Shown: in pieces, positions 50,838 to 61,400 of the stretch
Layout: every line of letters begins with the position of its first letter
Position numbering within the stretch: position 1 is the first letter of the stretch
Source: JAVBSX01 sp051660685
GTDB taxonomy: Bacteria; Planctomycetota; Planctomycetia; Pirellulales; Thermoguttaceae
Assembly (NCBI GenBank): GCA_051660685.1
Contig: JBOFQB010000036.1
Location: forward strand, 1-64,000
Reading direction: 5' to 3'
DNA: 64,000 bases
Program-made: the position numbers and the translations under genes
The notes under the pieces: model-generated
Databases searched by the model: none
Told to the model about the DNA's origin: nothing
Seen by the model: only the letters and a program-made list of their open reading frames with translations

Positions 50838-51743
50838 TCAGTTTTCCTTCAGCGCAAGTGCCGTGTTCTCGATAAACTCGGTGATATGCGATTTCTCGGC
50901 AAACCCAACGATCATGGCGTCAATGCACTCGAGAGGGGCAACATACTGGACCGACTTTTTCCGCAAATCAGGTCGTTTAGCAAAGCTGCCTTCTCCGAGG
51001 ACCTTCATCGCAATCGTCCCGATCCCCGCCTCATGTATCTTTTCCGCCAAACCCTGCACCTGGGCAATCGTCCCTTCCATATTCGGACCTTCAGAATTGA
51101 TACGAATATGCACAACATCCGTCCAGGGTGTCTGCGCAGCCCGATCAAGTGCGGCATTGGCATGACAACTGACTCCATGCGCCCTGATCATCCCTTCTTT
51201 TTTCAGCCGAGCAAGTATTTCCATCTGATCGGCATATTTCTCCGCCCATGTTCCATCAACCATGCAATGCAGCTGAACCAAATCAAGGTAATCCGTTTTA
51301 CACTCCTGCAAAAATCGTTTCACCACAACATCAGCCGCAAGACGTTCTTCCGTCCCGATCCCCCCCGGATGTCCCCATATTTTCGTAATGAGGACATAAC
51401 TTTCGCGCGGTTTATCCGCAAGAGCATCCACAACAAGGGTATGAGTCCCATACAAATCGGCGAGATCAAACAGTCGGATGCCCTGATCGTAAGCGAAACG
51501 AATCAATTCCGTTGCCGTATCCTTCCCCAATCGGGTCAACTCGCTTTGCTGTTCCCAACCGCGCATTCCGGTCCCAAAACCGATCCGCGAACAGGAAAGG
51601 TCTTTCGTCAACGACACCATCCCAACGGGATCGGTTGATTTCGGCTTCTTCGGTTTCTCTTTGCACAACGCCGTTTTCCCGGTCATCATCGCCGTTGAAC
51701 CTGCAACAACACCCCCCAAAAATTCACGCCGTTTCATTATCAT
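50838..51743 (-). CDS. Tat-exported aldo/keto reductase
   Basis: 301 residues. The N-terminus MIMKRREFLGGVVAGSTAMM is a twin-arginine signal. Aldo/keto reductase motifs: RLFDLADLYGTH (Asp and catalytic Tyr), YVLITKIWGH (Lys), DLVQLHCMV (His) and IGTIAMKVLGEGSFA. It reduces sugars or aldehydes, probably in the periplasm; substrate unknown. The ATG at 51743 has GAGGAG eight bases upstream. It starts 28 bases after the antitoxin gene stop. Confidence 0.9.
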   Translation of the reverse strand: MIMKRREFLGGVVAGSTAMMTGKTALCKEKPKKPKSTDPVGMVSLTKDLSCSRIGFGTGMRGWEQQSELTRLGKDTATELIRFAYDQGIRLFDLADLYGTHTLVVDALADKPRESYVLITKIWGHPGGIGTEERLAADVVVKRFLQECKTDYLDLVQLHCMVDGTWAEKYADQMEILARLKKEGMIRAHGVSCHANAALDRAAQTPWTDVVHIRINSEGPNMEGTIAQVQGLAEKIHEAGIGTIAMKVLGEGSFAKRPDLRKKSVQYVAPLECIDAMIVGFAEKSHITEFIENTALALKEN

Positions 51744-51771
51744 CGATCAATCTCCTCGATTTTTTAGAGTT

Positions 51772-51987
51772 TCACTCCCACGGAAATTTCACAGGTTTTC
51801 CTGCCGCACGGTCCGCCGCGATCTGTTCTCGCCGTATCGCAATATCACGGTCAAGTCGCTCTCCCGCTTTTCGAATGTACGCGTTGTACTCCTCCCGCGT
51901 CATGTCTTTCGTTTCTTCTCGAATTTTTTCACGGATTGCCCAAACCATTTCCAACGGATCGTCTGAATAAATATCATATTTCGGCAT
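51772..51987 (-). CDS. Putative antitoxin of a toxin-first PIN module (copy B)
   Basis: 71 residues, the same length as copy A (156-371) and alike over most of the length, both ending KFPWE. The gene overlaps the end of the PIN gene by 14 bases. Differences lie mainly in residues 35-55 (KAGERLDRDIAIRREQIA against SGCERVDRDIERIRRQKA), a likely place for toxin-specific contacts. Confidence 0.7.
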   Translation of the reverse strand: MPKYDIYSDDPLEMVWAIREKIREETKDMTREEYNAYIRKAGERLDRDIAIRREQIAADRAAGKPVKFPWE

Positions 51988-52474
51988 TTGGCGATTCTCC
52001 TGTAAAAAATTGCGGAGTTACAATCGAAGTCATACGATAGGACATCGCAACATTGATACTGTTGACTGCGTTGATTGTCGTTACGTTCACGAAATGCTTG
52101 AAATTCCATGACAATATGTAATCACAGTGATTCACAACCGCATACGCAATGTGTGTCAGATCGTCTAGCGACCGTTTTGAAAGCACACCTTGTTGAAGGT
52201 AAATTTGTGCCAATTGGACCGCCTCATCACTTTCAGGAAGAACGGCAATCTGAAATGTCGTCAGCAAATCAGTCATCATTTTCCGTTTTATCTGAACTGG
52301 ACATGCCTCAACTTCTGCTCTTACAGCAGGTGAAATCAGGAGTTCATATTCGTCAGGGTAATCAGCCAAATAGCGAAAAAATGCTTTCGTTGCCGCTTCT
52401 TCATACGGCTTATGTGGCGCAACAATATGACTGATGATAGACGTGTCGAGAAACAATTTTAGTTTTCTTTGCAT
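51974..52474 (-). CDS. PIN-domain (VapC-like) toxin, copy B
   Basis: 166 residues: LFLDTSIISHIVAPHKPYEE, a charged middle, and SLDDLTHIAYAVVNHCDYILSWNFKHFVN as in copy A. PIN acidic residues are kept. It begins 21 bases after the stop of the giant FN3 gene on the same strand, so a shared transcript is possible. Same toxin-antitoxin order as copy A. Confidence 0.85.
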   Translation of the reverse strand: MQRKLKLFLDTSIISHIVAPHKPYEEAATKAFFRYLADYPDEYELLISPAVRAEVEACPVQIKRKMMTDLLTTFQIAVLPESDEAVQLAQIYLQQGVLSKRSLDDLTHIAYAVVNHCDYILSWNFKHFVNVTTINAVNSINVAMSYRMTSIVTPQFFTGESPNAEI

Positions 52475-52495
52475 ACTTTACAATCCCGTATCTCC

Positions 52496-55400
52496 TCAAA
52501 TCAAATCGCCAAGCAACGACCCGACCAAATTCGGGTTTTCAACATAGGCAACTTCATCACCTTCCCAATCAATCACAAAATCGTCCTCTTTCGCCAATTC
52601 GTCAAAGAACAATTCCGTCGTTTCAACCTTCCCCTCAACCGATCCAGGTCCGTCCAACAAATCCAGTCTCGCAACCGTCGTTTCATCTCCCAAATCGTTT
52701 GTTGTAACCCAATCCGTCTCATTCCCCGAAAAACCGTCTGATTCCATTCCAGCAAACGAGGACATCGACATCATCGACACACTTGCCCCGCCAACACCCT
52801 GAACCTGCGTTTGATTAACGGTAACGGAATTGAAATGTATCTGCGAAGAGTTGACTCCATCGGTACTGTCTCTCCGCGAAAGGAATACGTTGGAGAGGCT
52901 GAACACGACATTACCTAGTTCATGTGCTGTTACAGGAACACGAATCATCAGTGATCCTTGAGCGGCGTTATTGACCGCTGCAAAAGCACTTGCATAACTG
53001 AAGGTGAAAGAAATAGTTCCGTTAATTTCATCAACAACAGCATTGGCGCCAGAAACCGGCACTTCACGAGGTTCACCGACAGAGCATTTGGTCGTATCAT
53101 AATGAATCGTAAATTCAATTGCATCAATTCCCGCGCCCGTTCCGCCAATCAAGCTCAATAGGTCCTGAACGAAAACGCCCACATAATACTTACTTCCCGT
53201 AGTCGTCGGTTCAGTCGTCGACATCGTAACCGGCGTAATACTCGGGTTAAACGAGGATGCCGAGTTTCTCGCAACAAGATTCAAATTCGCCGTTGTCGAC
53301 TGATTGGAATTAAGCTGAATCACAATGTCACGATCCACAAAAGAACCGCCCGGATCAGTCGCCCGAACACGCAACGTCATTGGTCCCGTATTTGTATTGC
53401 TCGTAATTCCCGTTGCTGCAACAAATGATGCCGTTACGTTATTCCCCGCAATGTTCGCGGAAGACAAAATCGTCCCTAAAGTCCCGGGCGTATTGACAAA
53501 CGAATACGTTAGCATCGGGCTGTCCACATCATTAAAGTAACCCGTAATGTCAAACGTCGCATTGGACTGTCCCAAAGAACCAACAAGCGGGGTCACAACC
53601 GAGGTCGCAACCGGCGCAACATTTGTTCCTGTTACACGTTGAGATAAGGTTCCTGAACTCGATACTCCGCCCGCCGAATCCAAAACCGTAAAGGCATAGG
53701 AGAATGTAGACGACTTGCCGACACTAAGTATGTAAAGAGCTTCGTTTTTATTGGTCGTTACAACCGGCGTATAAGTAAAGGACTTTTTATCCGCAGAAAC
53801 GATTATTTTTCCATAACAGTTTGTCGGATCAGCGGGCAAAACCGCCTGACCTATGTAAGTCGAGCCTGACTTCAAAAGATAAAACGGCGTCCCTGTTGTA
53901 AACGCATAACCGGCAAGCGTATTAAACGTAAACGTGTCACCAAAATCAACATCCGTAATAACCCCTGCTGTAACCAACTGCTCTATCGTTACAGTCTGTG
54001 TTCCCGTTGCCGAAATACTCGGCAAGGCAAGTGTCCCGCTTGTCGGAACCTGATTGACACCGTTAATGGTTATGCTAATTGAACTGCCAACAACACCCGA
54101 CGTAGTCGTTGTAATCAACGTGTTAAATTTGAGCGTCAAAACAGCATCTTTTGCTATAAAATCAAACTTTGCCGGACTCAAAATCGTAAACGTCACTTTA
54201 CCATCGGACGGCTCAAGCGTGATTGTATAATCCGTATTAAAAACGAGACTATTCAATCGGGCATGAACCTGACTCGCATAACCCAGAGAGTAGGTACTTC
54301 CCGCAACATCAAGCGTAAATGAAGCATTTGAAATGCCAACAGGTCCCGAAAGGGAATCGGATACCGCAAGTGTTGCAACAACCGTCGCCGTCGTTGGTGT
54401 TTCAGGAACCGCCGATCCCGGTGTTACTGCGACAACCAAATCGCTAATGTCAACATTGATGTTCTTCGTTGCGACATTGGAAATCGAACTCGCCGTTCCT
54501 AGTCCGGTCGGTCCCGTCACACTCACTCCAAGCGTCACAGCAGAAGTCGTCGATGCCGTTCCCACCAACGAAGTGCAGGTAATAACACCATGTGTGTCAA
54601 TCGTAAACGTCACGGGTTTTCCGTCTATCATCTTCACTGTTGTATTCAATGACGTATCACTAAACACATAAGTGTACGGCTTTCCGGCAATCGTGTTTCC
54701 AAGAACAACAGTCCCGACCACATTTCCGCTCGCTTGAACAGCCTTATTGCGGTCAACCGCCAAATCAGTCGTCGTTATTGTAACCGCAACCGTTCCGTTG
54801 ACCGTCAAAACGACTTCCGTCGGTGTCGTCGAAGCGTTTGCCCCAAAACCGACCAGCGTAATCCGTTCTGTTAGGCTTTCACCCAACAAAAGGGGCCGAC
54901 TCGGCTTATACGTCACGGTTCCATCCGCATGAAGTGTCGCCGTTCCATGTGAGAGCGTAACAATACCTTCCGTCCCCGTCACAATCGTTCCATCACTCTT
55001 CTGAATACCCGAGAACGTATTACTCCCCGTTCCCCCCGTTATCATGTTTTCCAGATAGGTATTCGCAGCCGGTGTCCCCGTTTTTGCACCCGGGAAGAAG
55101 GTAATTCCTGTTCCAATGTAATTAACCGAACCACTTGTTACTGAAATAACAGGCGGAGCAATCACGGTAATTCCCGTACTGCTAATCGGATTCATTGCGT
55201 AATTTCCGCTCGCCGCTTTTGCGGTAATACGAACCCAATAATCATTTCCCGCCGTTAAAGGTGAAGAAGCCGAACCAAACGTATGCGATCTCTCACTCGG
55301 TGTCGCCTCATACGAACCAATCGCCGTTTCACTTCCCGCACGTCCGTACTCAACGAGGAATCCAACTGTCTCGGCATTAGCACTTCCGGCATTTTTCGCC

Positions 55401-58400
55401 CAAGTCCAGTCCACCTTGATTTGTCCAGCAACCGAATTACTCGTCGTTTCGCCGCTCACGTTGTTGACAATATGATCGACCGAAACAGTCGTTTGCGTCA
55501 CCAAAAGAGTTTCCTTCTCAACCGGCCCGTTTGTGTACTTCACAAAGAACGTGTAACTCTTCCCCGGTACAAGCGTCGCATCTGTATCAGTTCCAGTAAT
55601 AGAGATGTTCGCATGACCCCCTAAAAGTGTCACAGTGTAATGTGATGCACCAATCGGCGTTGCCTCTCCCTGCAAATAAAGGGTGTACATATTGGCCGCA
55701 TCTCCAGCATCAACGACCGGCATCGTTAGCACAATTTTGTGCGCATTATTAACATAATCCGCCGAACTGGCAGGTGCAGCCAAATGCGTTGATTTTTCAA
55801 CCACATTCGATCCTGCTGATTTCGCGTAACCGGAATTATTTCCGTTACTCCATCGTGTCACAACAAACCAGTAATCGGTTCCTCCTTTGATCTGGGGGTA
55901 CACATCATTATCAAAGACAAAACTTCCCCCTTGAGCATACCCGCTCATCAATCGGGTTCCTCCACCACCCGGGTTGCCGTCATAAACGGCAATTTGATAA
56001 AATGCACCGACTACAGGTGTCCAACTCAAAGAAATTTTAAGCGAGGTCGGATCGGACACTGCCGCAACATCAGTCAAAGCATTGTACAGCGCATACGACA
56101 CAGCATCAGTCGCTTCCGAATACGAACTCGGACTATACACTTTCGTCCCAAAAACACGATACACGACACCACTTTGCGCCGTCCTCGAACCCTCAAACGT
56201 CGCCGTTCCCCCCGCTTGGTCAACCGTCACCCCCGACAAATCCGCCCACATCGAACCCGTCCAGTATTGAACCGCATAAGTGTAATCCGCAACCGGCGAC
56301 CAAGAGAGCGTCATGTGCGACCCAACGGCATAGGTTGACCCGCTGATATTTTCTGTTCCGCTTATCGTCGGCTTGCTCGCAACAAAAACGGCCGTCGATA
56401 CCGGACTTGCAGCCGATGTATTACTGCTAACCGAATTTTTCGCCGTGATTCGATAAACAACAGGCGAAGCGGCTCCTCCCGGATTATCCGTATACGTCAA
56501 CACATTACCTGTTGTTGTAACATTACTCCAGTTTAATCCGTTATCATGTGAACGCTCAACGACATACGAGTCCGCCGAACCAATCGCACTCCAAGTCAAG
56601 ACAACATCGTACTTTCCTGTTCCATTATTCCAGACCGGAGTCGCAACAAGCGGCGCAGCCGGGGTACTTAACATGGTCGCCTGAATCAACTCCGTTCCAT
56701 TCACGGTTCCCCGGGCATTGACCGCAACCAAACGGAATTTGTAACTGGTTGCAGCGGTCAAACCGGTTGCCGTATACGACACTTCCGTCGTCAGGTTACC
56801 ACTTTTGGACGCCCCGGACCAATCCGAAGAACTCGCCAAAATCCATTCAACATGATACGTCGTTGCACCTGCAGGAGCCGAAAAACTCAACGAAACCGTT
56901 GTATCCGTCCGTCCCGTCATGCTCGGTGCAGCCGGTTGACTCGGAACCGCGACAATTGAAACAGGGACGCTTTCCTGAGACAACATGCCCGGCGAGCTCA
57001 CTTCCACCTTGAAATCGTAACCCTTGGCCGAATCAAGACCCGACACAACCGCCGTGTAGGACCCCGCCGTCCAACTTGTCCATTCAGTCCAGCTTCCTCC
57101 TGATGTCTCTTGATAATAAACTTTATACGTCGTTGACGCATTTTCATTCGCAACGGCACTCCAAGTCAAGGTTGCCGAACTGGCATTTTGAGACGAAACC
57201 GTTACAACCGGCACACCAAGCTCAGGGGTTGCTGGGGTCGTCACATCAGCCGAACCTGCCGACCAAGCCGACACGTTGTTCGCCGCACTAACCGCTTTAA
57301 TCGCGTATTTCGCCGTTAAACTGGGGTTCTGCCCAACCGTAAATGTCCATTCCCCCTCTGTTTCCGTTTCCGTTGCACTCACTTTTGTTGCACCCGCTTC
57401 ATCACTGACCCAACTCATTGAGGTATTATTCCAATACAACGTTGTTCCCTCAATCGTCTGCGAAATAACATATTCCACAGCATCATCAGCATACGCCCAA
57501 GTCAGCGTAACGTTAAAAAAACCTTTCGCTCCATTCCAAACCCCTGCGGTACTTGCTTGAAATGTCCCCGGCGTTTCCAGCAACGTTTTCACATCCTCCA
57601 GAACAACGGACGGATTACTGGTCAGACCTGCGCTGTTATGCGCAGAAACTCGAAACTTATACGCCGTATCAGATGTCAAACCCGTTACGACGACTGTCGT
57701 ACCTGTAATAGAACCATCTGCCCCAAACTTGGTCCAGTTCGTACCTCCATCGACACTGTACTCAACAATGTAATAAGAAATGCTCGCCGTATCACCATTG
57801 ACCTCCTTGCCCGGGTTGCTCGGAGCTGTCCAACTCAATGTGACCGACTCCGCCTCAATGTCAGAACCGGCCAAACCAGTCGGCTCACTTGACGCTTGCG
57901 CCGCAGAAGGTGTTACGACTTCACTGGACACCGAAACCTTCGCCGTCTTACCCGATTCCGTATAAATCGTGACAACGCGGAAATAATAAGGCGTTCCATT
58001 TGCCAAACCCGTTATTTCCGTTCCTTCAGGACTCGCCGTTACCGAAACCTTCGTCCAATCCGTCCCGTTCAACGATTGCAGAATCTCATAACTGTCCGCA
58101 TCATCATCCCCCGTCCATTCCAGCGTCACTGTCCCAGCACCAGCCGTTCCGGTCGGTTTTGTCCCCATATCAAGTGCAGGAGGAGCAACCGTTACTGCTG
58201 TATGCAAAGCGGCCTCATTCTGAACCGCAGAAACGGCACAGTAATAGATGTTAGCATCGCCGGGTAAAACCGTTCCACTTGCTTTGCTGTCGGTCAATGT
58301 AACATACGTCCAACTCCCCCGACTTGTCGAAACAGAATCTGTTTTTCCGGGAGCAAGTTTGAGTGCCTCTGTCAAATCGGTGTAATCCGTTGGATTCGGA

Positions 58401-61400
58401 ACCTCATTGCCCGCTCCACTTCCCGCCCAAATCCAAAGCGAGGTCGTCGCGCCCTCCATAACTCCTGCCCTGACCGTCAAGATGTAATCGTACCTCAAAT
58501 TGACCGAATCCCAGCTAAAAACATTATATCCTGAAACAACCGGACCTGTTATTTTTTCGGTTTTTTTGGTTACAGGGTCTGAATCTACCGAAAGGGCATA
58601 ACCGTACTCATCCGCACTGCTCCACTTGGTCACAACAAAGGTGTACTCCGTGTCCGCCGTCCCGTCCTCAAACGTCCATGTATAAACACCTCCTGAAACA
58701 CTGCCGACTGTGACATACTCCGTCTTCGACGTACCCCCGCTAATCACAATCTGGTAAAAATCATCTTTCGTCGCGTTCCAACTCAAGTCAATTTCGGTAT
58801 CCGAAATCACTGCGCCGTTCACAAACGGGGCATCTGCCAATTTGATTTCAATAACGGATATTTGACTGTAAACCGTCGGTGTTGGTTCACTCCCATGTGT
58901 CACAATGTAACGTTCTCGACATGTCCCGGGCTTCTCAGGGGTAAATTCATGTGTCCCCGTTGTCCATGCTCCCCATGTTGCAGTATCCGCATCCCATTCG
59001 CTGTACTGATAAAGATAGGTGTTACCCCCAACTTCATGCAGATCATTCGTGATTGTTTCACCAACATAAAACGGAGTCGTCTGCTTGCTGTTAAAGGTCG
59101 GTCCCTCAACGATCACCAGCGCAACTGAAGGATCACTCTCCAAAGATTCATTAACACCCGACTTCGCAGTTATTGCAAACGTAACTTCGCCAAGTCCAAG
59201 CTCGACCGTGAATCCGTCCTCGCTATGTGCAACCAGAACAGCTTCATTCAGGTTCGCCGACCAACCCGTCCCCGCCCAATAGGTCGTGGTATCATCAACC
59301 GTCCGGCTGATAATGTAATCGTCTGCACCAACAACCGCATCCCACTTGATCGTCAACGAATACACCTTATCGTCATCATCCCAAACCGGCTCACTCCACG
59401 TCGGCTTACTCGGTGTCGCAAGTAAAGTCGTCTCCTTTTTCGTCGCCGAATCCGAAACGGCATGACCGAACGAATCCGCACTGCTCCACCTTGTCACCCT
59501 AAACGTGTACTCCGTGTTCGCCGTTCCCGTCGTAAAGTTATAAGTGTAAGTACCATCCGAAGAAACTGTAACATAATTAGGCGTTCCGTTAACATCAATT
59601 CGGTAATACTCCCCCGCTTCAGCTTCCCAACTCAAGTCAATTTCACTTGCCGATTGTACAACAGTCGTTACAACCGGCGCAACCGCCTTGACCGTCAGGG
59701 GAGTTCCCAAAACCGGATCGGAATAGGTATATTCAGGGTCCGTTGTCAAAGACCGAACGCTGTACCTCACGACATCACCGGCCTTAACATCAACGCCATA
59801 TTTCAACGTCAGTGTCAATTCTTCCAATGTACGAGAAACCTGAACAGGTGTTCCTCCGTTAATGGAATACTCGATCAAATAACCCGAAATATGGTCATCA
59901 TCCACATCTTCCTGTGGTGTAATCGTCAAAACAACATCGGCTCCACCTGCTTCTTGCGCAGCCTCAATACTTTGAGGTGCATCAACCGGAGTTGCTCCAA
60001 CACTCAATGTCCGAGTAAAACTGTTTCGCGTCGCTTTTCCATGAATATCAGAAACAAAGACGTTAGCAAGCGTGATTGATTCATTCACATCGGCCTTGGA
60101 ATCAACCGTCAACGTCAATTTCCCGGTTCCCGAATCAACCGTCAACGTCCCAAATTTATCAATCGTCAACGAATTGTTCAAAACACCTGTTCCATTGAAA
60201 GTGTAAACCGCACCACTTTTCGTAATCGTGTAGGTTTCCTCGCCAAGCTCGAATTGGCTGACATAAAGCGATTCCGTTTCGCCCAAATCCACATCGGTTG
60301 CAAAAATGTCACCGGACAAATCAACGAATTCCTTCCGTTTAACGATCACATTCTCATCAATGAACGGATCCAAAACCGGCGCATCATTTTCTCCCTTGAT
60401 TGTAAGCGGCAGACGAACGCTAAAGGGCGTTCCACCTGCCCCCCTAAAGGTTGCGTTAAAATAAAACGTCGCCGTGTAACCTTCCGGCATGAAGTCAAAC
60501 AGACCGCCCAGTTGCGAACTGTCAAATTGCAACTGAAGTGCCGAACCGGCAGGTGCAGCCGACCAGACGCTCGAAAGAGCCTGAATAAACGCCGGGTCTT
60601 GCGTCTTTTCCTTAAACAAATCGTCCAACGTTGCCGTTGTCACTTCCTGAAGACCTCTCTTCCCCATTACACTTGGCCCAAATGTCCCGCCTGTAAACGT
60701 CAAACCCAAAAACTGATCGACTGTCAGACCGGCCAAATCATAAACGACCGGCGTATGATTGACTTGCGATTGTGTTTGTACGGCATTGAGACTGGAAACC
60801 GGGACATAAGGGGCTGCGTTAAAGGTGATCGGGGCCGACCACTCACTCGCTTTATGCGTCGCCGGGTCCCAAAGAGCAACCTCAACATCGTATTTCTTAC
60901 TCGGAGTCAACGTCAACTCCACAGACGATCCCGTCGCGGTAATATACGACCAACGTCCGTCCACCCTATACCGAACGATAAAGTCACTCGCCGATGATGA
61001 TGGTGCAACATCCCAACGAATCGTCGCGGTCGAATGTTCGGAATCGACATTGACCGTGTTGTCAAGCCGGACATTGCCAAATTCCTCGTATGTCTTAAGT
61101 GTCGAAACGGTGATCGAGTCACTGTTAATATCCAATTCCGTCGGAGCATCCGGTCCAATCACAAAAAAAGCATACGCAATCTCATATTTCTTATTCGATT
61201 GAAGCCCGGTTAAATCGGCAGACCATGTGCCGCTATTCGGGGTTCCCGCGACCTTCTCCCAAGTGCTTCCTCCATCTTCACGATAGAAGAACCAGACCGT
61301 CATTCCATCTCCGTTCAGCGCGAAATTATTGACGCTGACCGAGATCGAAGTGGACGTTGCCCCATCTTCTTTCGGAGCAGGATACGGCAATTGAATGTCC

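Noticed and set aside
52496..53000. PEP-CTERM or dockerin anchor at the end of the giant protein
   Set aside because: The C-terminus is acidic (ELFFDELAKEDDFVIDWEGD) with no PEP motif, basic tail or dockerin repeats.
60254..60997. 247-codon plus-strand frame and other long plus-strand frames opposite the giant gene
   Set aside because: Antisense to a clearly coding FN3 array; Arg/Asn-rich compositions are those of reversed codons, with no ribosome binding sites or domains.
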